64,000 bases of DNA, from contig NZ_MSDO01000023.1 of assembly GCF_001937195.1 (NCBI RefSeq), forward strand, positions 1 to 64,000. The letters run 5' to 3'. The notes beneath the pieces are model-generated. The model was not told the DNA's origin. It ran no database searches and saw only the letters and a program-made list of their open reading frames with translations. Below are positions 39,255 through 47,877 of the stretch, in pieces. The translations under genes were made by a program, and so were the position numbers. This DNA is from Salinicola socius. Its GTDB lineage: Bacteria > Pseudomonadota > Gammaproteobacteria > Pseudomonadales > Halomonadaceae. Positions within the stretch are counted from its first letter, which is position 1; the number at the start of each line of letters is the position of its first letter.

Positions 39255-40577
39255 TCAGCGCGCCACGCTCTGCTGGAACTGCGCCAGCTCCTGGTTGCCA
39301 CGCCGGGCGGCCTCTTGCAGCGCTGCGGCGGCCGGCTCGTCACCGTTGAAGGCTTTCTCCAGCTGCTCGGCGATGATGTTGCGGATCTGCGGCATGTTGC
39401 CCAGGCGCACGCCACGGCCGTTGTCATTCGGCGTCCCGCGGGTCAGCTGGTCGATCGCCACGCTGGCCCCCGGGTTGTCCGCGTAAAAGCCCTGGGATTT
39501 CAGGCGCTGGTAGGCGGCGGTGGTGATCGGCACGTAGCCCGTGAAGCTTGCCCAGTCGGCCTGAATGGCGGGAGACGAGAGGAAGTTCAGGAACCTGGCC
39601 ACGCCGCGGTAGACCGCCTCCGACTGGCCCCGCATGACCCACAGCGAGGCGCCGCCGATGATCGAGTTCCTGGGCTGGTTTACCGCCTTGGCGTCATAGG
39701 GCAGCGGGGCGATGCCGAAGGTGAACTTGCCCTCGGCGGCCTCCTGGATGCCGGCCCGCGAGGCGGAGGAGGTGGTCAGCATGGCGCAGCGGCCCGACTG
39801 GAAGCGCTTGGTGCCGCTGTCGGCGCGGCCGCCATATTCGAAGGCGTGGCTCTTTTGCCACTCGGCCAGGTCCTGAATGTGGGCCACGGTCGCCTCCTGC
39901 TTGTCGAACACCAGGCGAGCGTCGGTGCCATCGAAGCCGTTGGCATGGGTGGCGAAGGGCAGGTCATCGATGGCGCTGAAGTTCTCGAGTTGCGTCCAGC
40001 TTGGCCAGGCGGTGGTCAGCCCGCATTCTGAGGCGCCGCTTTCGACCAGCTTGTGGGCCGCCTCGCCCACCGCTTTCCAGGTCGCCGGTGGCGTCTCGAT
40101 CCCGGCCTCCCGGAACGCATCCTTGTTGTAGTAGAGCACCGGGGTGGAGGAGTTGAACGGCATCGACAGCATTTGCCCGTCGCTCGAGGTGTAGTAGCTC
40201 TTCACCGCCGGCAGGAAGGCGTCGGGGTCGAACGGCGTGTCGGTTTCCTCCATCAATTGATGGATCGGATAGATAGCGCCCGCCGCGTTCATCATCGTCG
40301 CGGTGCCCACCTCGAAGACCTGCGTGATGGCCGGGGCCTGATTGGCGCGGAATGCAGCGATGGTCGCGGTGAGATTGTCGCTGTAGCTGCCTTTATAAAC
40401 GGGCTTGACCACATACTCGTCCTGCGAGGCGTTGAACTCGTCGGCGATCTCGTTGACCTTCTCGCCGAGCACGCCCTCCATGGCATGCCACCAGGTGATG
40501 GTGGTCGCCGCCTGGGCCGAGGAGGAGAATGACAGGGTCGCCAGAGCGGCGCAGCAGAACAGGTGATGAAATCGCAC
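39255..40577 (-). CDS. ugpB: sn-Glycerol-3-phosphate-type ABC transporter substrate-binding protein
   Basis: 440 residues from GTG 40577, behind GGAGA and giving a standard signal peptide (ending SSSAQAATT); the frame is open 99 codons further but has no ribosome site. Mature sequence starts ITWWHAMEGVLGEKVNEIADEFNAS, as in UgpB, with SMPFNSSTPVLYYNKDAFREAG. It binds glycerol-3-phosphate or glycerophosphocholine in the periplasm. With glpD in the same window, imported glycerol-3-phosphate could go straight to dihydroxyacetone phosphate. Confidence 0.88.
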   Translation of the reverse strand: MRFHHLFCCAALATLSFSSSAQAATTITWWHAMEGVLGEKVNEIADEFNASQDEYVVKPVYKGSYSDNLTATIAAFRANQAPAITQVFEVGTATMMNAAGAIYPIHQLMEETDTPFDPDAFLPAVKSYYTSSDGQMLSMPFNSSTPVLYYNKDAFREAGIETPPATWKAVGEAAHKLVESGASECGLTTAWPSWTQLENFSAIDDLPFATHANGFDGTDARLVFDKQEATVAHIQDLAEWQKSHAFEYGGRADSGTKRFQSGRCAMLTTSSASRAGIQEAAEGKFTFGIAPLPYDAKAVNQPRNSIIGGASLWVMRGQSEAVYRGVARFLNFLSSPAIQADWASFTGYVPITTAAYQRLKSQGFYADNPGASVAIDQLTRGTPNDNGRGVRLGNMPQIRNIIAEQLEKAFNGDEPAAAALQEAARRGNQELAQFQQSVAR

Positions 40578-40872
40578 GGCAATGTCTCCGGGCAAGTCGA
40601 GCGGGGGAGCGGGGTACTGGTGGTGTACCTTAAAAGAGAAAGATGTCAGTCCGATGGCCGTGCTGTGACGGTGCTGCATCCCTGCGCAGGGCCGAGGCGG
40701 GCATCCACCTGCCCCTGCGACCTTTTGCGCCCTTTCCCACGGCGCTGAATTGGCTACGCTGAGCGAGAGCCCGGTGTCTTGCCCGTCTGGCGAAACACCG
40801 GCGTCTACCGCGACCGACGTTGCGCGGTCTTCGAGTGACCCGCGAATCGATCGCCAACCAGGGGGAGCGACC
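40578..40872. other. Divergent intergenic region of ugpB and usp
   Basis: 295 bases between ugpB and the universal stress gene. No gene is supported. A Pho box was looked for, since ugp genes are often PhoB-controlled, but no clear CTGTCAT pair was found. Confidence 0.45.
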
Positions 40873-41319
40873 ATGTCTCAACGGATTCTGGTACCGATCG
40901 ACGGTTCCACCAGTGCGCGCAAGGCGCTGGAGCACGCATGTCTCATCCAGCGCGCGACCCAGGCCCGGATTCACCTGCTGCATGTTCCCGAGGTACCGGT
41001 CGCCAAGGATGCGTTGGGCGCCATGGTCGGTGCGTCGCCGGCCGACTACACGCCGGAGAAGGGGCGTCTGACAGGCGAGCGCCTGCTCGCGGAAGCCTGG
41101 CTGGCCGTCGGTGGCGGCTCCGACGAAGTGACCTATCACGTCGAGGAAGGGCGACCGGCGCACGTCATCGTGCAGCTGGCGACCGATCTTGGCGTCGACA
41201 TGATCGTCATGGGCAGTCGCGGCCAGAGCAATCTCAAGAGCCTGGTGGTGGGCAGCGTGTCGCACAAGGTATCGCACGTTGCCCCTTGTCCGGTGATCAC
41301 GCTGCATGTTCCTGACTAG
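40873..41319 (+). CDS. Universal stress protein (UspA family)
   Basis: 148 residues from ATG 40873 (GGGGGAGCGA upstream). One Usp domain: RILVPIDGSTSARKALEHA at the N-terminus and the ATP-binding pattern MGSRGQSNLKSLVVGSVSHKV near the C-terminus (G2xG9xG-S). Members of this ATP-binding type respond to stress and energy state. Its TAG stop (41317-41319) spans the junction with a small inverted-repeat insertion, so the original C-terminus may have been longer or ended at a different stop. Confidence 0.9.
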   Translation: MSQRILVPIDGSTSARKALEHACLIQRATQARIHLLHVPEVPVAKDALGAMVGASPADYTPEKGRLTGERLLAEAWLAVGGGSDEVTYHVEEGRPAHVIVQLATDLGVDMIVMGSRGQSNLKSLVVGSVSHKVSHVAPCPVITLHVPD

Positions 41320-41365
41320 GCACTGTCTGAAAAGTACTGCGCTCGTCCACTTTTCAGACAGCACC
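41319..41365. repeat. 47-bp terminal-repeat remnant after usp
   Basis: GGCACTGTCTGAAAAGT and ACTTTTCAGACAGCACC are inverted repeats of 17 bp (two mismatched pairs), flanked by TA on both sides. They match the ends of the 145-bp element at 8289, and the 13 bases between contain GCGCTCG, the sequence that borders the core there. It looks like that element with its core deleted. As a hairpin it could also stop usp transcription. Confidence 0.6.
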
Positions 41366-41382
41366 TAAGGGGCTTGCACGAG

Positions 41383-42636
41383 CTACCGCTCTCTGGTGAC
41401 GAGGTCGGACGACGCCGGCGGTTCGAACACCGTCCGGCTTTCGTCGATCACGGCTTCGAAGGTGCGCAGGCGTTTGGCGATCGAGAGAAGCTCGATGATC
41501 GTCGACCATGAATTGACCAGGTACTGGAACGATTCTCGGACCTGACCGAAGACATTGAGGATTTGCTGCAGCAACCCCAGTGTCAGCTTGCCGGCGACGA
41601 TCGATGGCGTCAGCACCGCGAACGCGAAGATCGTGTCCGCCTGCAGATAGAAGATCCGCGCGATATTGAAGTAGGCGTAATGCCAGTAGAGCCGGAAGTA
41701 GTTGTGGCGCACGCGCGAGAAAAGCGTGCTCACGGCGACCGGCCCGGCGCGCGATGCGTCGTCCTCGCCGTAGACCAGCTCCTTGCGATAGGCCGCCTCC
41801 ACACGCTGGTTGTTGAATTCGAGCCCCGGCAGCTTGATCCCTACCAGGGCGAGAAGCAGAGTGCCGAACACCGACCACACGATCGCTGCCCACACCAGCG
41901 CGTCGGACACATGGCCGATGAAGGGCAACTCGGTGATGTTCTTCGACATCGTCACCAGCAATGGCAGGAAAGCGATCAGCGTCAGCACGGCCTTGAGCAG
42001 ATTGACGCCGAGGCCTTCCAGCGTGGTGGAAAAGCGCATGGTGTCTTCCTGCACGCGCTGAGCCGCGCCTTCCACTGACCGCAGCCGTGACCAATGGCTC
42101 ATGTAGTAGTCGTTCATCGCTGTGCGCCAGCGAAAGATGTAGTGGCTGACGAAGAATAGATTGAACACACCGACCGTCACCGCGACGAAGGCGATACCGG
42201 CGAAAGTGAGCATCTCCCGGTAGAGATCCAGGGCGGTCACGTCGCTGCCACCGGCGAGCGCTTGCTGCACCATGTCCCAGAACGGGCCATACCAGGCGTT
42301 GACCGCGACGCTGGTCTGCACGGAAAAATAGGTCAGGAAGATGATCAGCGCGCCGCCCAGAATGGACCAGCGCTGCCAGCGGTGGGGTTCGACACGCCCC
42401 CACACGGCGGCGAACAGCCCGGTGCAAGAGATGTAATAGAGGTAGAACCACAGAAACGATGGCGACCAGAAGCGAGAGACACTGACCGGCAGGGCGACAT
42501 CCCCGGCCAGCGGCGGCAAGCCGATGAATTCGCCCCAGGTGCTGGCAGTGGTTTCCCATAGGGTGATGGCGAGAAGCGCCCAGATCAGGGCGCTGGAAAA
42601 AAAGAGTGGTGGTCTGGGAAAGAACGATCGGAACAC
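41383..42636 (-). CDS. sbmA: SbmA/BacA-family peptide uptake transporter
   Basis: 417 residues from GTG 42636, behind AGGGG; E. coli SbmA has 406. The open frame extends 54 codons further but without family features. About seven hydrophobic segments; recognisable parts are [34 protein letters not shown], and [17 protein letters not shown]. SbmA/BacA proteins are proton-driven dimers that import peptides such as microcins and proline-rich antimicrobial peptides; they lack ATPase domains, and none is seen here. Sits between usp and a GntR gene, apparently alone. Confidence 0.88.
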   Translation of the reverse strand: MFRSFFPRPPLFFSSALIWALLAITLWETTASTWGEFIGLPPLAGDVALPVSVSRFWSPSFLWFYLYYISCTGLFAAVWGRVEPHRWQRWSILGGALIIFLTYFSVQTSVAVNAWYGPFWDMVQQALAGGSDVTALDLYREMLTFAGIAFVAVTVGVFNLFFVSHYIFRWRTAMNDYYMSHWSRLRSVEGAAQRVQEDTMRFSTTLEGLGVNLLKAVLTLIAFLPLLVTMSKNITELPFIGHVSDALVWAAIVWSVFGTLLLALVGIKLPGLEFNNQRVEAAYRKELVYGEDDASRAGPVAVSTLFSRVRHNYFRLYWHYAYFNIARIFYLQADTIFAFAVLTPSIVAGKLTLGLLQQILNVFGQVRESFQYLVNSWSTIIELLSIAKRLRTFEAVIDESRTVFEPPASSDLVTRER

Positions 42637-42840
42637 GGTGGCGCCCCTGAAGCTGAGATGGGTGCCGGGGCGCTGGCGTTGATGACGGTTTGCATGACGA
42701 CAGACATGACTAGCATGCTTATCACGGCGCCGCCCTGGCCATTCATCGACCTCGGAACGACCGTTACGTTCCCTTACGTTGGCGCCGAGCGCTCGCAATC
42801 GTTGTTGTGACCCAGCCAGCCTTTCGGGACGAGCCCCGGC

Positions 42841-43560
42841 TCAGGTGATATCGACCTGATAGCGGAAGGTATCGGCAGGGCCGCGTGAGCGCCGATATTC
42901 CAGCGGCGTGCGATCGTAGCCGAACGCGAGTCGTTCGATCATGACCACCGGCTGCTCGGTGTCGATCTCCAGAATGTCGGCCAGCTTCTGATCGGCGGTC
43001 TCGACGGTGAGCGTCTCCCGAGCCGAGCCGATCAACTGTCCACACTGTGCCTCGTAGAACGGATAGAGCAGATTGCCGAAATCGTCGGTATCGATCTGCA
43101 TCAAGGCCTCGAAACAGGAAGCCGGTAGCCAGATGTCTTCATGCAGGAGGGTCACCCCGTCGATCTGGCGAATCCTTTCCAGCCGAATGACCTTTTCCAA
43201 GGGGGCGAGTTCCAGCGCATCCGCGACGTATCGAGCGGGGGATTCCAGCTGACGGTCGAGGATACGGCTAATGGGGATCCGGCGATCGCCGCGGGCATCC
43301 ACCTGGCGGAAGAAGCGAAACAGCGACCCTTCGAAATTGGGCCGCAGGATAAAAGTGCCGCGCCCCTGACTGCGCTTCATCAGCCCGTCCTGCACCAGCG
43401 TGTCCACTGCCTTTCTCAGCGTTCCGACGGCGACCCCGTAGTGCTTGGTCAGCTCGGCTTCCGTCGGTATCGCGCCACCAGGTGTCCATTCTCCAGCGGA
43501 GATCTTGGACAGCATATCGTCACGTAGCCGCTGATAGAGCGGCAGACGTTCGTCTGTCAT
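42841..43560 (-). CDS. GntR-family regulator, HutC/UTRA subgroup
   Basis: 239 residues from ATG 43560; an ATG at 43578 with its own AGGGG is possible too and would add 6 residues. Winged helix: LYQRLRDDMLSKISAGEWTPG, IPTEAELTKHYGVAVGTLRKAVDTL and RSQGRGTFI. The C-terminal UTRA ligand domain follows (IRQIDGVTLLHEDIWLP and ERLAFGYDRTPLEYRRS). It diverges from the amidohydrolase/permease pair and lies next to long inverted repeats, so it probably represses them. Confidence 0.88.
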   Translation of the reverse strand: MTDERLPLYQRLRDDMLSKISAGEWTPGGAIPTEAELTKHYGVAVGTLRKAVDTLVQDGLMKRSQGRGTFILRPNFEGSLFRFFRQVDARGDRRIPISRILDRQLESPARYVADALELAPLEKVIRLERIRQIDGVTLLHEDIWLPASCFEALMQIDTDDFGNLLYPFYEAQCGQLIGSARETLTVETADQKLADILEIDTEQPVVMIERLAFGYDRTPLEYRRSRGPADTFRYQVDIT

Positions 43561-43629
43561 GGAGCTTGTCCCCTTCATGAATGTACCCCTCGTGTTGTTT
43601 CAAACAAATGTATCATCTTTGTTGTCACC

Positions 43630-43661
43630 TTTAGTCGTAAGCCCATAAAAATACGACTAAA
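43630..43661. promoter_or_regulatory. Inverted repeat in the GntR/amidohydrolase promoter region
   Basis: TTTAGTCGTA (43630-43639) and TACGACTAAA (43652-43661) are perfect 10-bp arms spaced by 12 bases, in an AT-rich divergent region. Candidate operator for the GntR regulator. Confidence 0.55.
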
Positions 43662-43768
43662 TAGAGGTATGCTTGGGCTAGATACATTCAACTATATGAA
43701 TAGATCTATACCTGGGCCGAACATTTCGTTCGCCGTCACGTGCTTATGCCATCCATCAAGGGCCATTC

Positions 43769-44602
43769 ATGACGCAACTCGCTACCGTCACGCTGACCGG
43801 GGTCGATTCCCATGCGCATATCTTCCATCAGGGCCTGAGACTGACCGACAGCCGCCGCTACAGCCCGGACTACGACGCGACCGTCGAGCAGTATCTCGGC
43901 CATCTCGACGATTGTGGTCTTTCCCATGGCGTGCTGGTGCAGCCGAGCTTTCTGGGCACCGATAACAGTCACATGGTCGCGGCGCTACGCCGTTTCCCGC
44001 ATCGCCTGCGCGGCACAGCGGTGGTGGAACGGGACGCGGCCGACGAATCGCTCGACGAACTGGCCGAGGCCGGCGTCGTCGGCATTCGACTCAATCTGAT
44101 CGGCCAGCCGTTGGAAGATTATCGTAGTGCGCCGTGGCGAACGCTATTCGCCAAAGTGGCGCAGCGAGGCTGGTCGGTGGAGATTCAGCGCGGCATGGAA
44201 GATCTCGACGTGGTCGTACCGCAGATCCTGAAGTCGGGTGTCGCGGTGGTGATCGATCATTTCGGTTTGCCCAATGGCGAGATCGATCCGGTCAATTCGC
44301 ACCATCAGGCGCTGTTGTCGCTGCTTTCAAGCGAAAACATCTGGGTCAAACTGTCAGCGACCTATCGTAGCCGCTCGAATCTGGATCAGGCGCGATGCTC
44401 CATCGATCGCTTGCGTGATGCCTACGGTCATAGCGAGCGATTGCTGTGGGGCAGCGACTGGCCTCACACGAGGTTCGAGTCCCAGACCGATTACGAGGCG
44501 CAGTTCGCCCTGATGCAGACACTGCTGCCGAATGCGGCTGAACGTCAGCGGATTCTGGCCGATAACCCGGCCACGCTGTTCAAGATCGGACCTGCGAACT
44601 GA
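43769..44602 (+). CDS. Amidohydrolase family 2 (TIM-barrel) hydrolase
   Basis: 277 residues. N-terminal metal motif DSHAHIF, a central IDHFGLP strand and the C-terminal WGSDWPHT place it in the amidohydrolase-2 group with 2-pyrone-4,6-dicarboxylate lactonase and related lactonases or decarboxylases. It precedes an SLC13-type permease by 67 bases and faces a GntR gene, so it is likely the first enzyme for an imported lactone or aromatic-derived acid. The substrate is unknown. Confidence 0.82.
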   Translation: MTQLATVTLTGVDSHAHIFHQGLRLTDSRRYSPDYDATVEQYLGHLDDCGLSHGVLVQPSFLGTDNSHMVAALRRFPHRLRGTAVVERDAADESLDELAEAGVVGIRLNLIGQPLEDYRSAPWRTLFAKVAQRGWSVEIQRGMEDLDVVVPQILKSGVAVVIDHFGLPNGEIDPVNSHHQALLSLLSSENIWVKLSATYRSRSNLDQARCSIDRLRDAYGHSERLLWGSDWPHTRFESQTDYEAQFALMQTLLPNAAERQRILADNPATLFKIGPAN

Positions 44603-44669
44603 AGGCCGACGGACGACACGACAAGCACGCATGAAGAGTGCATGACAAGTACGCAAGGGGAACAGAATT

Positions 44670-45971
44670 ATGATGAGTCTTCTGGTGGTGGGAGCGATCG
44701 TCGTTTCCATCGTTTTGGGTTATCGCACCAAAATCAATATCGGGCTGTTCGCGATCGCCTTCGCGTATCTGATCGGTTGCTTCGGGCTGGGTTTGAGCCC
44801 CAAGGAAGTGATCGCCATGTGGCCGCTGAAGATATTTTTCATCATCTTCTCGGTCTGTCTCTTCTACAGTTTCGCCATCGTCAACGGCACGCTGGAGAAG
44901 CTGGCCGAGCATCTGATGTACCGCTGCCGCCATTTTCCACATCTGCTGCCGTTCGCCATCTTCCTGGCGGCGGTGGTGATCTCCGCACTCGGTGCCGGCT
45001 ATTACACGGTGCTGGCCTTCATGGCGCCGATCACGCTGCTGCTGTGCAGCCGCACCGGGCTGAACCTGATCGTCGGCGCCATGGCGGTCAACTATGGTGC
45101 ATTGGCAGGCGCCAACTTCGTTTCCAGTCAGAGCGGCATCATCTTCCGCACGCTGATGACCAATTCGGGCATCTCCGACAATCAGGCTTTCATCAACAGT
45201 TTCGGCATCTTCGCCAGCACCATGATCGTACCGATCGTGGTGCTGGCCGGTCTGATTCTGTTCAGCCGCAAGCGAGGCACGGCGATGGTATCGATGGCGC
45301 ATGTCGATCGCCCGAGCCCGCTGAGTGCTGACCAGCGTTCCACCCTGATTCTGACCCTGGTGATGATGGCGACCGTGCTGCTGCCGCCGATCGCCAGTCT
45401 GATTCTGCCCGACAATACCGCTGTAGCGTTCGTCAATTCCAAGGTGGATATCGGCCTGATCGCCAGCGTGTTCTCGGTCATCGCGCTACTGATGAAACTG
45501 GGCGACGAGCGCAAGGCGATCGCTTCGCTGCCGTGGGGCACGATCATCATGATCTGCGGCGTCGGCATGCTGATCTCGGTGGCGATCAAGGCGGGCACCA
45601 TCGATCTGCTCGGCTCCTGGATCGGTACCAACATCCCGCCGGTGCTGATCCCCGTCGCGTTCGGCGTCGTTGCCGCGTTCATGTCGCTGTTCGCCAGTAC
45701 CCTGGGCGTGGTCACGCCGGCACTGTTCCCGCTGGTGCCGTCGCTGGCCGGCACGCTGTCGATCGATCCGATGATCATCTTCATCGCCATCGTGGTCGGC
45801 GCGCAGGCCACCTCGATCTCGCCGTTCTCCTCCGGTGGCAGCCTGATTCTCGGCTCCTGCCCGACGGACGAAGCGCGTTCGGGGCTTCTGCCCAAGCTGC
45901 TGTTCCGCGCCGCGCCGCTGGGTTTCATTGCCGCGCTGGTGTTCAACCTGCTGCTGACGTTCGTGTTCTGA
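44670..45971 (+). CDS. SLC13/MatC-type dicarboxylate permease
   Basis: 433 residues, about 11-12 hydrophobic segments. The N-terminus resembles MatC (TKINIGLFAIAFAYLIGCFGLG). Two re-entrant-like hairpins are visible: ALGAGYYTVLAFMAPITLLL and GAQATSISPFSSGGSLILG, with SISPFSSGG resembling the SNT-type motifs of the family. It should import a carboxylate by cation symport, probably the substrate of the amidohydrolase upstream. A terminator follows. Confidence 0.82.
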   Translation: MMSLLVVGAIVVSIVLGYRTKINIGLFAIAFAYLIGCFGLGLSPKEVIAMWPLKIFFIIFSVCLFYSFAIVNGTLEKLAEHLMYRCRHFPHLLPFAIFLAAVVISALGAGYYTVLAFMAPITLLLCSRTGLNLIVGAMAVNYGALAGANFVSSQSGIIFRTLMTNSGISDNQAFINSFGIFASTMIVPIVVLAGLILFSRKRGTAMVSMAHVDRPSPLSADQRSTLILTLVMMATVLLPPIASLILPDNTAVAFVNSKVDIGLIASVFSVIALLMKLGDERKAIASLPWGTIIMICGVGMLISVAIKAGTIDLLGSWIGTNIPPVLIPVAFGVVAAFMSLFASTLGVVTPALFPLVPSLAGTLSIDPMIIFIAIVVGAQATSISPFSSGGSLILGSCPTDEARSGLLPKLLFRAAPLGFIAALVFNLLLTFVF

Positions 45972-46030
45972 ACGGGGTGGGTGACAAATGGTCATCGTCG
46001 TCGTAGCGTGACCCTCACCGCATGACCCGG

Positions 46031-46066
46031 AGCGGCGCCTTTATCGGAAAGGGCGCCGCTTCTTCG
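46031..46066 (+). terminator. Terminator after the SLC13 permease
   Basis: AGCGGCGCC pairs with GGCGCCGCT, extended by TTT/AAA with one bulged G, followed by TCTTC. It separates the permease from the peptidase gene. Confidence 0.6.
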
Positions 46067-46102
46067 TTGTGCTTTCGAAACCGTCCTGCGAGGAGTGTCG
46101 TC

Positions 46103-47860
46103 GTGATCCTGTTCGAGAAACACTACCCCGCGACGCTCGATCTGCTCGTCGCCGAATCCACCGGGCGAAGACTGGAAACCTGGACGTTCGATGATCAGTC
46201 CACGCGGCGGGCGGCCGAGGCCACGCTGGCGCGTCGAGGCATCACGGCGCGCTGTCGTTCGGCCTACAAGCCTTTGGTCTGCGCTTTTCGCGAGGAGATC
46301 GCGACCCAAGGTCTGGTCAGCGTCGAGATCGTCTATCCGATTCATCCGGCCGCCCAACCGGCACGCTTTCTGCTCGAGAGCTACCCGCTGTCGGCACTCT
46401 ATCCGGCGGTCGATTTTCGGTTCGAGGCCGGCGAGATCAGCGAAGCAGTCCCGACTTACCGCCTGCGACTACGCTACGCCGACGGTCGCGATGAAACGCT
46501 GGACGTGCTGGCACCCAACCGATCCCACCGCGATTTCGCCGACGAGGAGGCGCTGTCACCCTGCGGCTGGCAGATCGTCGAGGGTGCCGCGAGCAAGCTG
46601 ACGACCGTTTACGAGCAGCTGTTCATGGAGGCGACAAGTGCGATCAGGGACGGCGAGTGGGGCGACGAGCCCTGTTTCGAAGCGCCCTGTTTCGAAGCGC
46701 CCTATTTCGAAGAGCCCTATTTCGAAGAACTCAACATCACCGCGACGCTACCGATCGCCGATGAGCCTCTCGGCTACGCCGACGAGGTGATGTCGCTGCG
46801 GGAGGCGCTGCACGAGGATTTCTATTTCTCGCTGCTGGAACTATTCCAGCGTCGTTCCGGACGGCCGTTGGGCGATCGTCATCTGCGGCCGGGCCAGATC
46901 GTGCCGGAGATCCGATTCGGTACGGAGTATTCGGTCAAGGTGGAAACGCGGGGCTATGACCGTGAGTCGATCACGACTCACCACGAGCCGCTGGATGCCG
47001 TCACCCGGCCGTTGTCGACACGTCAGATAGGCGAGGAGCTGGCCAGGCTCGGCGGTATCGCGTTTCACGCGATCTCCGTGGCGGGGCGTCGCCTCGAGGG
47101 GCGTTACTTCGCGGGCCCGGATCGGGCCATGATCATCTCGGCGGGCCAGCACGCCAACGAGACCAGCTCGCCGGCCGGCACGCTGCAGGCGGCGCAGCTG
47201 CTGGCATCCCGCGACGGGGCTCACTTCACGTTATGCCCGCTGGAGAACCCGGACGGCTATGCGCTGCATCAGCGTCTGATCGCCGATAACCCCCGGCATA
47301 TGCATCATGCCGCGCGCTACACGGCGCTCGGTGATGATCTGGAATACCGTGAAGACGATCGCCATGAGACGGCCATTCGGCTCGAGGCGGAACGGCTCAG
47401 CGAGGCAAGGCTGCATCTCAACCTGCATGGCTATCCGGCGCATGAATGGACGCGGCCGCTGTCGGGGTACATTCCACGTGGGTTCGAAATGTGGACGTTG
47501 CCCAAGGGATTCTTTCTGATCCTGCGCCATGCGCCTGGCTGGGCCGAGGCGTCACGCTGGCTGATCGAGCGGGTAACGCTGAGCCTTGATGAGGTGTCTG
47601 GCTTGCGCGCGTTCAATGATCGCCAGATCGCCCTGTTCGAAAGATATGCCGGCGAAACCGGCTTCGAGATGATCAACGGTTTCCCGTGTCTGATAATGGA
47701 GGACGACCGCCATCGCGTGCCGATGACATTGATCACCGAATACCCGGACGAGATGGTCTACGCTGCCGACTTCCAGGCTGGCGTCGCGGCACAGCGGGCC
47801 ACGGTGCTGGCGGCCTACGACGCGCTGCAGGCGCTACCCGATGAGCGCCTGGCTTCCTGA
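46103..47860 (+). CDS. M14-family zinc carboxypeptidase-like protein
   Basis: 585 residues from GTG 46103, with AGGAG seven bases upstream; the longer frame from 46022 lies over the terminator. No signal peptide. The zinc site of M14 peptidases is recognisable near residues 349-353 (GQHANET) and in HLNLHGYPAHEW, with a candidate catalytic Glu in ITEYPDEM. LENPDGYALHQR is also typical. The first 330 residues are an unassigned beta-rich part interrupted by four copies of a five-residue repeat (around 190-209). Cytosolic location and the context of amidohydrolase and amidase suggest breakdown of amide- or peptide-bonded compounds, which is inference. Confidence 0.75.
   Translation: MILFEKHYPATLDLLVAESTGRRLETWTFDDQSTRRAAEATLARRGITARCRSAYKPLVCAFREEIATQGLVSVEIVYPIHPAAQPARFLLESYPLSALYPAVDFRFEAGEISEAVPTYRLRLRYADGRDETLDVLAPNRSHRDFADEEALSPCGWQIVEGAASKLTTVYEQLFMEATSAIRDGEWGDEPCFEAPCFEAPYFEEPYFEELNITATLPIADEPLGYADEVMSLREALHEDFYFSLLELFQRRSGRPLGDRHLRPGQIVPEIRFGTEYSVKVETRGYDRESITTHHEPLDAVTRPLSTRQIGEELARLGGIAFHAISVAGRRLEGRYFAGPDRAMIISAGQHANETSSPAGTLQAAQLLASRDGAHFTLCPLENPDGYALHQRLIADNPRHMHHAARYTALGDDLEYREDDRHETAIRLEAERLSEARLHLNLHGYPAHEWTRPLSGYIPRGFEMWTLPKGFFLILRHAPGWAEASRWLIERVTLSLDEVSGLRAFNDRQIALFERYAGETGFEMINGFPCLIMEDDRHRVPMTLITEYPDEMVYAADFQAGVAAQRATVLAAYDALQALPDERLAS
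46670..46729 (+). repeat. Four 15-bp in-frame tandem repeats
   Basis: Units start at 46670, 46685, 46700 and 46715: two CCCTGTTTCGAAGCG followed by two CCCTATTTCGAAGA(G/A). They encode P-C/Y-F-E-A/E pentads rich in acid and aromatic residues within the M14-like protein. Confidence 0.85.
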
Positions 47861-47877
47861 CCGGCGGTCGGTCGTGG

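Noticed and set aside
40578-40872. Pho box for the ugp operon
   Set aside because: No pair of CTGTCAT-like heptamers with the right spacing was found.
41319-41365. Ordinary intrinsic terminator of usp
   Set aside because: It could still terminate, but its ends match the 145-bp element and TA flanks indicate an insertion remnant.
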